64,000 nt of DNA from Bemisia tabaci (GCF_918797505.1 NC_092801.1:12462001-12526000), one strand, 5' to 3'; positions 20,000 through 30,990 are shown, counted from the stretch's first letter. Made by a program: numbers and translations. The notes: a model not told the origin generated them from the sequence alone.

Positions 20000-20848
20000 A
20001 TAAAATGGTTGCGGAACTCTTGAAACGTCGCATGGTGCTTGTAAAATTTTTGCCGGAAGGTGATGGAAGGGCAATATTTTGTCTTTGTCAGAGTGAGTTT
20101 TCCCAACTCGGGAAAATATTTTATCGGGAATTTCCGGGCAATCCCTGCGGGCCAAATTGAAATCGAAATTGATAGACAAAGCGATAGGCAAAGAATTCAT
20201 AGTGAATATGGAGCTATCCTATCGGTTGAAATGGGTGGTTCCTATAGACCAAGGGAGAAAATGCTGGACTAACTATCGGGTCTCTCGTGGGTTGCCGTTA
20301 GTTAGTCTATTACCTACCCCGTTTGTTCATTGCAACCGCCCGCTTCCACCAATAGGATGCCTTTACATCCCTTTTGTCTTCTTTGCCTATAGTTTTGTCC
20401 ATCAATTTCAATAATCGGCCCGCTGCGGGCCGATTATTGAAATTGACAGACAAAGCTTTAAACAGAGAAGACAGAAGATACATGGAGGTATCCTATTGTT
20501 GGAAGCGAGAGGTTGCAATGGACAAACGAGGTAGGTAATAGACTAACTAACGGCAACCCACGAGAGACCCGATAGTAAGTCCATCATTTTCTCCCTTGGT
20601 CTATAGGAACCACCCTTTTCAACCAATAGGGTAGCTCCATATTCACTATGAATTCCTTGTCTATCGCTTTGTCTATCAATTTCAATTTCAATTTGGCCCG
20701 CAGGGATTGCCCGGAAATTCCCGATAAAATATTTTCCCGAGTTGGGAAAACTTACACTGACAAAGTGAAAATTGTGTCATATCGTCACCTTCCGGCAAAC
20801 GCATCAGAAGCGCCATGCGACGTTTCAAAATCTCTGTCGCAATTTTAT
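20000..20848. repeat. Very long inverted repeat made of two opposed family I units
   Basis: The two halves are reverse complements centred on T at 20424 (CGGCCCGC-T-GCGGGCCG). The arms run about 425 bp each. The inner parts are family I (GATTATTGAAATTGACAGAC, GTAGGTAATAGACTAACTAA). The outer parts (GAAACGTCGCATGG / CCATGCGACGTTTC, TCCCAACTCGGGAAAATA) are extra sequence, so a larger segment was duplicated in inverted orientation. Confidence 0.88.
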
Positions 20849-21341
20849 TTTTTCGCCCTATACTCCTTATGTCTTCTTGCTCCATAGCTTTGTCTATCAA
20901 TTTCAATAATCGGCCGACTGGCCGAGACTTCGCGGAAACTTCCAATCCAGGATTAGCGCCTGGATGAGCTTTAAGCCGACGTCCGGCGGAACCCGGGCCG
21001 GTTCGTATCCCACGGCGGCCTCTTGGCCGGGGTCTTGGCTGCCGACTCGACCGACTATACGACGACGATGCGACGCCCGGGTTTATTGTACTTCCGTCGG
21101 AGGCTCGCGCTCGCGTTCGCGGATTTAATTATGCAAACAGCGTTCCTCGCCTTCGCCCAGCGCCAAGATCAATGCCTCCCGATTGGCCTTGAGCCCCACT
21201 CGATCGCCCTCCTAACATCACACGAGCAGCGGCCGGTCAAAAGTCGCCCGTCGCAAATTATGGCTTCCGAACGCACGGATCAGTCCGCGGCGAAACCTAA
21301 TTTAATTGGAGCTCGCTAATAAGTAGAAAGGAACCAAGCCA
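20849..21341. other. Family I edge then GC-rich unique segment
   Basis: 20880-20920 is a family I end (TTTGTCTATCAATTTCAATA). 20930-21310 is GC-rich, with GGATTTAATTATGCAAACAG and CCTAATTTAATTGGAGC. ATGCAAA and TAATT cores in a CpG-rich unique block make it a possible regulatory element. A 98-codon frame has no visible domain. Confidence 0.35.
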
Positions 21342-21565
21342 CACTGGAAAAAAAAAACACATTGGATCTAGATTCCAGACTCTTGAAAACATTGACAAGA
21401 AAAAGTACTGTTGATTCAATCAGACTTAAATCAAGAACCAAGCCTCTTAATTTGAGCGGATTTCCTCTTGATTTAAGCTTAAATCTGATTGAATCAAGAG
21501 TCCTTTTTCTTGTCAATGTTTTCAAGAGTTTGGAATCTAGATACAATGTGTTTATTTTTCCAGTG
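21342..21565. mobile_element. Family F palindromic MITE
   Basis: CACTGGAAAAAAAAAACACA start and TTTATTTTTCCAGTG end. The arms are inverse copies with GGATCTAGATTCCAGACTC and GAGTTTGGAATCTAGATAC. 224 bp. Confidence 0.88.
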
Positions 21566-22200
21566 CACATCAACTATTGCCAAATTTAATTCTTTATGTA
21601 ACAACGGTTGTGCTGATTTTTGTGCAAATTTTAGTGGATTTTCTGCACGGTACAATTTCGTCATTTTCCCTGACATTTCCAGGTTTTCCCTGACATTTCA
21701 CGGTTTTCTCGGTATTCCCTGACTGTGGCGACCCTGAATGTCTCTCAAATGTCCCTGTGCAGATAGGTGCTTCTACGGATGAACCTGAAATGGAGATGTT
21801 GCATGTGTGAGGGATTTGCGATTTGACTACTGATTCTTATGTAAAAGTTGGCGAGAAACACGATGGTGCCACTGGTTTTCTCTGAAATCAACTCCCAAGC
21901 TTAAAAAAAGCTCTCAAGTTGAGGCCGAAATAGAGGGGATATCCCACCCTACCCTTAGATTCCACTTCTACATCAAGACAAACTCTCCATGCAAAGATAG
22001 GGAGCAAGTACATTAGCAGGGTTGCCGTGTTTTCAGTTTTGGAGTCCCCAAATAAAGTGACAGCCCTGTCAATGTATTTCCAGGTTTTCCCGGACATTTC
22101 CCAGTTTTCACTGACTGTGGCAACCCTGAATGTTACTTATAAATGTCCCTGTGCAGATATGTGCTTCTAGGATTGAGGCTGAAATTGTAGGTCCGCAATT
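21566..22200. repeat. Family D right-end fragments in a diverged repeat
   Basis: Two segments, 21645-21800 and about 22020-22190, both read TTTCCAGGTTTTCCCTGACA-like sequence, then CTGTGGC.ACCCTGAATG, then AAATGTCCCTGTGCAGATA. This shows a duplication with a spacing of about 400 bp. ATTGCCAAATTTAATTCTTT at 21577 recurs near 22516. Confidence 0.6.
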
Positions 22201-22400
22201 CTGATCAAGAGTCATGACGTCATTGCTTTGTCAACTGAATTTAACGACCAAGCATAGGCCAAAACAATTACAATCAAACGACGCAAAGGTGTACGCAACT
22301 ACGCACCGAGTCTAAAATTATGTTGGATTCTGTATACTCAAGTGAACTCTCCTGGAACTTGACGTCATCTATGACGTCCCGAATGACGTCCTGATCAAGT
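22200..22400. repeat. Fragment of the TGACGTCA-rich repeat
   Basis: TGACGTCA at 22215 and 22360, and TGACGTCC at 22372 and 22384. The phrase ACTCTCCTGGAA followed or preceded by TTGACGTCATC also occurs in the array at 37.8-38.9 kb. Confidence 0.65.
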
Positions 22401-22777
22401 GGGCAATAACCGCATGAGCTATCAAACCGCGATATATATCGAACAAAGTTCGCTACATTGCTCGTTTCACTTTAAAATGGACCGCGTAAAGCAAATTGGA
22501 ACCATGCTACATCAGCTATCGCCAAATTTAATTTTTTACATGGAAACGGTTCTGCGGATTTTTTTTTTGCAAATTACAGTGAATTTTCTGCACGTATACG
22601 AAGTAAATTCCTCAACATTTTCAAAGGAACACGCAGGAGCGTTCTCTTGTAAAAAATTAAATTGCCCGCTTAAAGTATGCAATAGCTGATATGGCTTGAT
22701 TCCTTTCTGCTATACGCGGTCCAACCCATAGTCGCTCCTTAAACAGCTCCTTGCCGTAGAGAGGCCTAAAATTCACA
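22400..22777. other. Unassigned sequence with repeat echoes
   Basis: 22511-22605 echoes the sequence at 21577. 22690-22720 echoes the GGCTTGATTCCTTTCTGCTA unit of 15.6 kb. No gene. Confidence 0.4.
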
Positions 22778-23090
22778 TCGCAGGGTGTCCACTGGACTGG
22801 AAAACCGAGGAAAATCAGGGAAAGTCAGGGAATTCGCGATGACCGGAAAATTTCAGGGAAAGTCACGGAATTCGCGGGAAAAGTCGGAGAATTCCTGACG
22901 CATGTACCTATCAATGTTTAGCGAAAGTCTACGTATTTTTTTTTAAAAAAACTATATATTTATGGAAATTTTGTTCTCCGATCTGGGATAATCAGAGAAT
23001 TAGAATATTTTGGAGTCAGGGAAAAGCTAAAATATTCAGGGAAGGTCAGGGAATTTGAAGATGAAGAAAGTATGTCAACCCTGCCTCTGA
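22778..23090. repeat. Family N/D-like element, AATCAGGGAAAGTC-rich
   Basis: Starts CAGGGTGTCCACTGGACTGG, contains many CAGGGAA and GGAATTC iterations, and ends near GTCAACCCTG. Ends and texture resemble N and D, but the body is distinct. Confidence 0.55.
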
Positions 23091-23254
23091 ACTAGAAAAC
23101 AGGGAAAAATCAGGGAATTGGATCGACAGTCGGGAATAGCCAGGGAACTTGTTTTAAAATCGGGAATAATCAGGGATTTTTTTGAAAACCGGAAGAAGTC
23201 ATGGTTTTCCCCCGCAGGGAATTAAGTCGGAAACCGGGAAAAATCAAGGAATTT

Positions 23255-23616
23255 TCACGATTCTGTTTCCTTGAAAATTCAAGTTTTTTCGAAGGAAAAT
23301 CTGGCAACGTCTGAAGCCTTATAAGGCGTTATTCCTTAGCACGTCAGAACGGACGAGACACGTACTACCGTGCTAAGGATAAACGCCGTATGAAAATTCC
23401 AGAGTCGCCAAATCTCCTCCAACGAACCGCTTATTTTTGAAGAGGGTCACGAATATTTTTCGTTAAAATTTTCAGACAACTTAGAATTGACCTCGAATAA
23501 AATTCTCTGATGAATTCGAGGGAAATCCTCACAGACCTCCCTACAAAATCATCTTTCATCGTAGGAAGTTTGACAACGTCTGAAGGCTCATGCGGCGTTC
23601 TTCCTCATCATGTCAG
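23255..23616. mobile_element. Family A copies: right fragment plus one full copy
   Basis: 23255-23346 is a right half ending TTCCTTAGCACGTCAG. 23365-23616 is a copy starting CTACCGTGCTAAGGATAAAC and ending TTCCTCATCATGTCAG. Confidence 0.75.
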
Positions 23617-23659
23617 AATGGATGACACACGTAGTACCGTGCACGGTACTTTTTCGTTA

Positions 23660-24206
23660 CGGCGTTTTTCCTTAGCATGCTAAGGAAAAACGCCGCATGT
23701 ACATTCGAGAATCGCTTAATCTCCTCCAACAAACTGCTCCTTTTTTAGGAGGGTTGCGAATATTTTTCGTCAAAATTTTCAGACAATTTAAAATGACCTC
23801 GAATAAAATTTTTCGATAAATTCGAGGGAAAATCCTCACAGACTTCCCAAAAAAATAATCTTTCACAGAGTGCCTAGCATCAGGATTTTCTCGATTCTAT
23901 CAAGATTTGAGGTCAACCAGCATTTTATCCCGATTTCATCAGGATTTGAGCAAAAATCCGTCGCAAAATCAGGATTCGAGAAAAGAGATTTCTTTAGTTC
24001 TGCTTTCGCATACGCTTATGCAGAAATTTTAATTTTTCTCCGCAAAAAATCAGGATCTGGAAAAATTATGTAATCAGGATTTAGCATTCAAAAATCAGGA
24101 AAAATCAGGATTTCCAATAATGAAAAGAAAACTAGACACCCTGCAATCTTAGGAAGTTTGACAACGTCTGAAGGCTCATACGTTGTTCTTCCTCAGCACG
24201 TCAGAA
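23660..24206. mobile_element. Family A copy headed by a perfect palindrome and split by another element
   Basis: 23660-23695 is a perfect 36-nt palindrome made of two family A ends head to head around TTAGCATGCTAA. The left half continues to about 23864, an insert occupies 23865-24143, and the right half resumes (TAGGAAGTTTGACAACGTCT) to CAGCACGTCAG at 24206. Confidence 0.75.
23865..24143. mobile_element. Element with AGAGTGCCTAG / CTAGACACCCTG ends inside family A
   Basis: The body repeats ATCAGGATTTGAG and AAAATCAGGA motifs. Comparing the host A copy at 23365-23616, which reads CATCTTTCATCGTAGGAAG without a break, shows where it entered. AATCTT is found near both junctions. Probably related to family N by its right end. 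Confidence 0.7.
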
Positions 24207-24269
24207 TGGATGGGACACGTAGAGGCAGGTGCGTGCTCCATTGTGCTCTCAGCAGGACGACGCACATTT

Positions 24270-24391
24270 GGACGTATTTCTACCAAACAGAACTATGTGC
24301 ATTATGACGTGAGCCCTGTTAAGCACATACTCTTATGGGTCTCAGGGCTCATGCCTTAATGCACATAGTTCCGTTTGGTAGAAATACGTCC
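24270..24391. mobile_element. Family B MITE, 4-bp duplication ATTT
   Basis: Ends GGACGTATTTCTACCAAACA and TTTGGTAGAAATACGTCC. ATTT flanks at 24266-24269 and 24392-24395. The interior is an inverted GCATTATGACGTGAGCCC / GGGCTCATGCCTTAATGC pair. Confidence 0.9.
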
Positions 24392-24395
24392 ATTT

Positions 24396-25041
24396 TTTTT
24401 GTGCCATTTCGATTCCAACTTTGTAAGGGGGAAAGCCATGAATCGTGTTAATGAGGAGACTGTTCTCTCGTCGCCGCGTCGCCTTCACAACAGTAGGGAG
24501 GGGGGAGGATGTTAATACATGTAATTATTTTTCAATAAAAAAACATAAACTCATCCCCGATCAGCTTTATTGGCACACGACCTTCGTGATCATCGACGAA
24601 ATCGGATCACGACCCCGAAGTAACAAGAGCCGAAAATATTGAATCAAATTAAACAAGGCACAATAACGCAATAAACCTATGAATTAATCCCGATTCGAAT
24701 CTTGGCCGCGGCGCCCGGGGGTTAATTTGAATTTAAATTGCGTTTTCGCGGCCGAGGGTTTTCGGGGTGGCGAAAAAACAACCCCTCCGGCGCCGCTGCC
24801 CCCCCCCCCCCCTCCGACTGTCGGGTCGACAAGACGCGCGGCGCTTTTATTATCTTATCAATACGGTCGCAACAATGAAAAGTAATGATCGGGATCTTTA
24901 AATCCCGGATAATAAATCATATTTGATGAGAGGGCCGGTCCGGAGGGGTGCAAGGGACGCTGTTCTTCCACCCGCGCTCTGCCGCCATATGAACATGTGG
25001 GCGTTGTCAGATTTCCGCCCCTAGGACTTGACTTTTCCTCA
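24396..25041. other. Unassigned, GC-rich with AT-motif islands
   Basis: 24700-24960 mixes CpG-rich sequence with GGTTAATTTGAATTTAAATT, ATTATCTTATCAATACGG and GATAATAAATCATATTTGAT. A poly-C tract lies at 24800-24812. Possible regulatory DNA by inference, with no gene seen. Confidence 0.35.
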
Positions 25042-25279
25042 CTGCGGTGCTAAGGAAAAACGCCGTATGAACATTCGAGAGTTGCCAAATTTCCTTCAAT
25101 ATAATGTTCATTTTTGCGGAAAGCTATGGATATTTTCCCTTGTTTTCAGAAACTTTAGGTGACAAAATTATCTGAAAAATTATCCGAAAATTTTTTACTT
25201 TTTCCGGAAATTCTTGATTTACAATAGGAAATTTGGCAGCGCCTGGAGGCTCATACAGCGTTTTTCCTTACTACGGCAG
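25042..25279. mobile_element. Family A MITE
   Basis: CTGCGGTGCTAAGGAAAAAC start and TTTTTCCTTACTACGGCAG end. The interior has the standard opposed GTTGCCAAATTTCC / GGAAATTTGGCAGC pair. Confidence 0.82.
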
Positions 25280-25735
25280 CATCGAAGAAAAAGTATGGCT
25301 ACGACCAGAAGAGTAGGTAGGACCTGGAAACTATCGTCAGCGTTGCAAGGGCATCGATTGTTTTTCCCGTGGACGGAGGGGGAGGTGGAGATTAAGAAGA
25401 AATAAAAAAGGAGGCAGATGTAGAAAAAGAAGTAAAGGAAGGAGAAGGAAAGGAGGAGAGGAAAAATACGAGAAAAAAAGGAGGAAAAGAATAGAGGAAT
25501 GGGAATGATTTCTCTCTTTCTTTATATTTTACTTCTTTTCCTTCCCAGCTATATTTTTGTTATTCCTCCTTTTCTTCTTGACTTTCTTCTTCTTCTTCTT
25601 CTTCTTCTTCTTCTTCTTCTTCTTCTTCTTCTTCTTCTTCTTCTTCTTCTTCGTCTTCGTTTCATTTTCATCTTCCGAATCAAGAGACGAAGAACAAGCA
25701 GAGTCTTTCAGTGATACCGAGGACCGTACTTGAAA
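25280..25735. repeat. Purine/pyrimidine-rich tract with (CTT)n microsatellite
   Basis: 25380-25500 is GA-rich on the plus strand. 25585-25655 is an almost pure CTT array. The poly-Leu and poly-Lys open frames across it are artefacts of the microsatellite. Confidence 0.9.
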
Positions 25736-25836
25736 TGTAAAGGACAAATTTTCATACTTTTTCACGAAAGTTCATATTTTACTTTCACTTGGCATCGTTC
25801 GAATTTTCATACGGCGTTTTTCCTTAGCAAGGCAGC
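25736..25836 (+). mobile_element. Family A right-end fragment
   Basis: TCATACGGCGTTTTTCCTTA followed by GCAAGGCAG. Preceded by degraded internal sequence only. Confidence 0.6.
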
Positions 25837-26654
25837 GCTGGGAGGGGGGGGGGAGGGGTTGAGGCCGTTGCCATCGACGTTTTTCATCGATCGGACGGAC
25901 CCTCGGGGTTGATAACGCGTTAACGCCCCTCCGAAATTACAGAATAGTTGGCCGTGATGGAAACTTGACACTCGGAGAGAAGCCCCTGTTCCACAGCACA
26001 GCGGGTGCATTTGCTGTTCACTTTTCGCAGGGGGCGGGGCTGGGACCTGTGGGAAAGATCGATCAACGCCGTTTATTTTGATGACATTTCGGGAATGGAT
26101 GTCTTTTATCGCCCACATACTGGAAGCTTACACCATTCGACACCTCCGCCCTTGGGAAAGTTCAATCGCAGGCGTAAAATTGGAAATTATATCGATGGCC
26201 AAAGTGTAAAACCACGTATCTCCGTTTGCAACGCTGCAGAATTTCTGTCATTCTCTGTTATTTCTTTGGAAAAGTATCACGGAAAAAAATTGCATCGTCA
26301 TATCATTGAAAATTATTATTTTATAGCTATTGTATATTTTGATCGTTACAAACTTTGCTCTTCTTGTTTTGTATCTCCTTTTTTAAAATCCTTTCAATCA
26401 CTGATTTTCGTTTTTCTTTGTCTGTTTCAGGTAAATTGAGTTGACCATTCTTACATGTGACCCTATGATAGACATGCATGACCATCCGTAATTTATTAGT
26501 ACAAGTGAGTACATCTATCGCAATATATTTTTAAGTCTGGATCGCGCTTGTTTCATAACACAATTTTCCAAAGTTCTGCATTTCTTTTCAAGGGGCGAAA
26601 TGCTGGAAACGTCAGGGAAAGGTCCGGGATTTCTTACGTGATGAAGAAGGGACC
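25837..26654. other. Unassigned sequence, poly-G near 25830-25855
   Basis: A 144-codon frame at 26005-26439 runs through unique DNA and ends just after TCTGTTTCAGGTAAATTGAG. That looks like a splice acceptor followed by a donor-like GT, but no exon logic supports it. Confidence 0.35.
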
Positions 26655-26848
26655 CGCTGGCTGACTGGTGAAATTGACAGACAAAACGATAGACAAAGAA
26701 GACATATAGTGTGCAGCGATCCAATTGGCTGAAATGGGTGGCTCTTATAGACTAAGGGAGGAAATGATGCAACCCATAGGATCCCTCCATATCTCTTTTG
26801 TTCTCTTTGTCTAAAGCTTTGTCTATAAATTTCAACAATCGACAGGCT
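26655..26848. mobile_element. Family I MITE, shortened
   Basis: GCTGGCTGACTGGTGAAATT at the left and AAATTTCAACAATCGACAGG at the right. The central GGGTTGCCGTTAGTTAGTC block of longer copies is missing. Confidence 0.7.
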
Positions 26849-27218
26849 GCAACCGAAATGAATTTGGACCCAATCGGTGAAAATAATTTAGTTCTAGTTC
26901 CGAGTACAGCAGTCAGTATACCTTTCCCCGTATGTTCTCGACGAATCGAGTTATTAGGTGTTCATGTCTCCTAAAAATTTCGTCGATTCGCGATATTTGA
27001 TAGCAAATATTCGCCGCTGACAAAGCATGAGATGAACTACGTAAACGGTGCGTCCATCATTGTAATTCAGACATTTCCGATGTGCTCAACGTGATTTCAG
27101 TTTGCTATACCTCGTGTGCTCAACAAACCCATTCACAAGCGTGACGATGAGAAAATTTTCCATCACTCATCGGAGAGCTCTCGAGCCGCGGAACATCGAC
27201 AAACGTTGTCGCGTACAT
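26849..27218. other. Unassigned sequence
   Basis: No gene or repeat is recognised. Confidence 0.4.
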
Positions 27219-27621
27219 TGCCGCGCTGAAGCAGAACACCGTATGAACCTTCAGGCGTTGCCAAATTTCTTTTGATAAAACACGACTTTCTCGGTAAACT
27301 TACGAATATTTTTCTTCCAATTTTTCAGATAATTTTGCTCGCAATCTTACCCAAAGATCCTGAAGATTTCAGGGGAAAATATTCATAAATTTCCCCATAA
27401 ATAAACATTTTAGTGAAGGAAACTTGGCAACCCTCGAATATCCTTTATTCCTCGATTATCCTTATAAGCTTATAGTATAGATACCCTTGCTCGCAATCTT
27501 ACCCAAAGTTCCTGAAAATTTCAGGGAAAAGTATTTATACATTTCCTCAAAAATAAACATTTTCGTGAAGGAAACTTGGCAACCATTGAATGTTCATACG
27601 GCGTTTTTCCTCAGCATGGCT
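27219..27621. mobile_element. Family A MITE with internal duplication
   Basis: The left end is CCGCGCTGAAGCAGAACACC and the right TTTTTCCTCAGCATGGC. The right-half segment CTCGCAATCTTACCCAAAG to GGAAACTTGGCAAC occurs twice (about 27338-27435 and 27490-27590). Confidence 0.72.
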
Positions 27622-27627
27622 GTATAC

Positions 27628-27856
27628 TGCTTGGGTCAAGAACAATGCCGTATGAACATTCGGAATTCCGAACGAAGTAGAACAATTATTTTTTATTGAG
27701 AAATGTCATGATTATTTTTCTTTGAAATTTTTAGACGTCGATTGAAAGGTGAGTAAAATTTAAAGAAACATTTTAAAGAATGGGCTCTCAAAGAAATGTC
27801 GATTTTTATGCGGTTCGGCAACGTTTAAATGTTGATACGGCGTTTTTATACTGAAC
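27628..27856. mobile_element. Family A MITE, diverged
   Basis: GAACAATGCCGTATGAACAT at the left and GTTGATACGGCGTTTTTATA at the right. Both ends are mutated. Confidence 0.6.
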
Positions 27857-28906
27857 AGAGTAAACATTAGGTGCGTCTCCAAGTTGTTACTCGATTAGCG
27901 GTTCCGTGAAGTGCCGACCCTCAACGACGAGGGGAAGGGAGAGGAGGTGTCGCGTAAATGTATCCGGAGATGACACGAGGTGCAATGCATCATCGATTTA
28001 CTTCCGGTTCCGTCACTCAGCGCTTTATTTTTAGGCGCCACGCTCTTATTTTCCCTTCTTTTTTTTTTTGAAGGAAGGCACTCGAAATCTAACATGTGCC
28101 TCGTCTAAATTAACCGTGTATTGGGCTCAGATACGTATTCCTTTTCTGTCTCTACATATGTTTAAAACACTGCTCCTTCACATAGAATGAGCTTCATTTA
28201 AAGCACGGAAAGTGTAAAACACGGCAGCGGATCTCAATCCACAATCTCATTCTTAGATTTCAACAGAGACAATTCAATTACATTCCACATTCGAATTCCA
28301 AGTTTGCATTTGCCTTATGTCACGTGCACCTAAATCAGGTTGCGGTTCAAGAGAATGAACTAAGAATGTCTAATAGTCAGCATCTCGATAAAATTTGAGC
28401 CTTTTTTTAAACATATCCACAACGGAACGGTGTCATAGACAGTGGAGGGGGTGTCAACAAGGGGTTTGGACCGGGACCCCCTGACATTAAAGTTTATTTA
28501 ACTTGAAGGGCAGACATGAAATATTATCAGGGACGCAAACAAGATAATGTAAATGGACACCCCTTGTCCCTTGAAGAATTCCTAGCTACGCCACCGAGTT
28601 GTCAACCCTGTTATTCCTTAATTTAAACGTATGTAAAAAAATCGATTCTTAGTGAAGGAGCCTGCCACTCCTAAATCGACATTTTTAATGGATTTAAACG
28701 GAGGAAAAATAGTGTTGCCAACTCGCAAATCCGACAACTTGCCGACCGAAGTAACGTGGCAGTTGTTAAGATGATTAATTTCATTGCATTGGTTTCGTAG
28801 TCCTTTGCGCGTCCCTGCGGACCCCTTCTGGCCTGTCGCTCCCTAGGGACTCGACTCCCCTCGCCCACCCCCTCTCCGAGCCTCGGGATCGGGCGCGCAG
28901 CTTTCG
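27857..28906. other. Unassigned sequence
   Basis: A patch at 28440-28610 (GGGACCCCCTGACATTAAAG, CTAGCTACGCCACC) resembles the ends of other DNA-transposon families but has no partner in the window. 28660-28740 echoes family K-like sequence (ATGGATTTAAACGGAGGAAA). No gene. Confidence 0.4.
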
Positions 28907-29462
28907 TCGTCGCACAATGGATCGAACCAATTAGAGAAGTCGGACATGAAATTTTGGGCTAAAACTGCCAATTTTGATGTTTATTTTGTCACATTTTATA
29001 TTTTAAGGGGTGCTACTAGCTAAAAATTACACGCGGAAACTAATGGGACCACTTTTAGAACCACAAACTTTTGTACAAACGGAGCTATACAGGGTTGCCA
29101 CAGTCAGGGAGTACCGGGAAAACCAAGAAATGTCAGGGAATTTGAAAAAGTCAGGGAAAACCTGGAAATGTCAGGGAAAATGATGAAAAAGTCCGGGAAA
29201 AATTGTTAATCCACCCTCATCTACCTTTGAGAATGGGTTTAACATTTTCAACAACAAATTTTGCCCAAAAGCTATTTCAAATTATGTCTTTTCAACCATC
29301 CGGCATATCGTCAACTTTCAGGGAATTTTACTCAAATTCAAATGTGTCAGGGATATGTCAGGCAATTTCATTTTCCAAATGCTGTGGAAATCTTGGTTAT
29401 ACTCTCTGAAGGTTTCCAAATTTTGTCCGACCTCTCCTTATGACTCGATCCAGTGTGCGTCG
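28907..29462 (+). mobile_element. Family E element with family D inserted
   Basis: GCACAATGGATCGAACCAAT at the left and TTTTGTCCGACCTCTCCTTA with CAGTGTGCGTCG at the right. The family D element at 29089-29403 interrupts it at GGAGCTATA. The intact copy reads GGAGTTATAGGCG near 52362. Confidence 0.85.
29089..29403 (+). mobile_element. Family D element, hAT-like, inside family E
   Basis: Starts near CAGGGTTGCCACAGTCAGGG and ends TGCTGTGGAAATCTTG. AGCTATAC before and GGTTATAC after match at 6 of 8 bases, consistent with an aged 8-bp duplication. Confidence 0.8.
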
Positions 29463-29734
29463 GAAGAAAAAGCGATCTTCACTCAATGAAAAAGAGATGT
29501 AATTTGGTTATAGTCGCGGCGACGCCATGCAGAAGGAGGGTCCTCGCTAGGGATATTAATTTACGTGGGGTTTATAAATGGCTCCGCGGGCAATTTTTCC
29601 CTTTTTCATGAACGGGTCGGGACAATGGTGTGAAGATACGGGGTTCATCAAAGCTTTAGCAGGAGAAAGTTGGCGACCTTTTCAATGGCAATATTGTCAT
29701 TAAAATCATGCGATCATTTGCCATCATGTTCCTT

Positions 29735-29945
29735 CAGTTTTATCTTCAGTTTTGATTATTCTTTTATTCATTACTTAATGTTTTATATTTATTTATTTTT
29801 TTTACAATTTTATTTTGTTTTATATTTTCAAATTACTTTATTTTATTTTTCTCAAGTTTTTCTTCTTTTTATTTCTTTATTTTATCTTCTTTGTTTATTT
29901 TTTAAATTTAATTTGTTTTACATTTTTAATTTTTTTTAAAAAAAA
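29735..29945. repeat. T-rich low-complexity tract
   Basis: Runs of TTTTATTT and TTTATTTC type. An 89-codon Phe-rich frame spans it and is not a gene. Confidence 0.85.
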
Positions 29946-29994
29946 AGAGGTGGCATCTTCAGGGTGGTAGGATTCCTGCTTACGATCGCAACAG

Positions 29995-30260
29995 TGCTGC
30001 CGTTTCCAGGAATTAAATCTGAATTTCGGAAGTTTTGCAATTTCTCGGAATCTTTAGAACTCCCGGAATTTCCTGCTATTTTGGGAATTTCAGGGTTGTT
30101 CGTCAGTTGGACAAATTTTCCTCTCAGATTTGATTACTTTTTTTATCTTTGACGATCTTCGGAACTAAATCCGGGTGGATTTCGGAATTTTTTCCCGGAA
30201 CTGTTGAAAAATCGGAATCTATGCCGGGAACCCTGGAATCTTTGGTAATATAAAATGGCA
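29995..30260 (+). repeat. GGAATTCCGGAA-rich repeat, copy 1
   Basis: TTGCAATTTCTCGGAATCTT and GATCTTCGGAACTAAATCCG recur at 36300-36545. A related texture is at 56630-57010. The end ACCCTGGAATCTTTGGTAAT recurs near 60672. Confidence 0.65.
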
Positions 30261-30561
30261 GCACTGGATCGCAATAAGCCGAAAGATTGTGTTTATAAAC
30301 ACTAAGAAAAAAAAAATGTACATAATAAAAAAAAGCAGAAGAGTTCTGGTAGGGACACGTGTCTCTCGACGAGACAAGAGATCCGAACGAACAGCAACAA
30401 GAGCATCCGAGTGCTCCTGCCCTCTCTTGGAGGGGGATGCTCATCGTCATCGTCATCAATGATCCACGCCACCCCTGCGCCGCACCAAGAACCACCCCCG
30501 CCCGCCTGGCCAAGCGAGAGTGGATGGATCTGGCGCGCACATTATGATGCCAGGCATTATT

Positions 30562-30985
30562 CAGCCTTGCTAAGGAAAAACGACGTAAGAGAATTCGAAT
30601 GTTGCCAAATGCACTCTCGAAAAGGATCTATTTTCGAAGAAAGTGATGAGTATGTTTCTTTTCCTTGAAATTTCCAGACACTCATTCGACACAGGTCGAA
30701 TTACGAAAAAAATTATCCGAAAAATTGTAGGGTAAATACAGGGATGCCACATTCAGGGAATAACGATAAATCCGGGAAATTTCTGGGGAAATGACAAACA
30801 TGTCAGGGAGAAATGACGAGAATTTCAGGGGAAAATCATTTAGTTACCTTCATTTGCTTTCTCGAATTGGTTTGACGTTTCGGACAACGAATTTTGCCTG
30901 AAAACCGTTTCTAAATATTTTTTCTTGGAAGCTTCAGACACTTTAAGACGAATTACGAAGAAAATTCTCCGAAAAATGGAAGGGA
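30562..30985. mobile_element. Family A left half with family D inserted and partial duplication
   Basis: Family A runs 30562-30738 (CTTGCTAAGGAAAAACGACG). A truncated family D copy follows (CAGGGATGCCACATTCAGGG at 30740 to about 30912). The A segment GACGAATTACGAAGAAAATT then repeats at 30945-30985. Confidence 0.65.
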
Positions 30986-30990
30986 AAATA

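Noticed and set aside
25499..25765. Leucine-rich (plus) and lysine-rich (minus) frames
   Set aside because: Direct translation of the CTT microsatellite.
26385..26440. Splice acceptor and exon near TCTGTTTCAGGTAAATTGAG
   Set aside because: The supposed exon starts with a donor-like GTAAAT and has an immediate in-frame stop. No partner donor or coding continuity.
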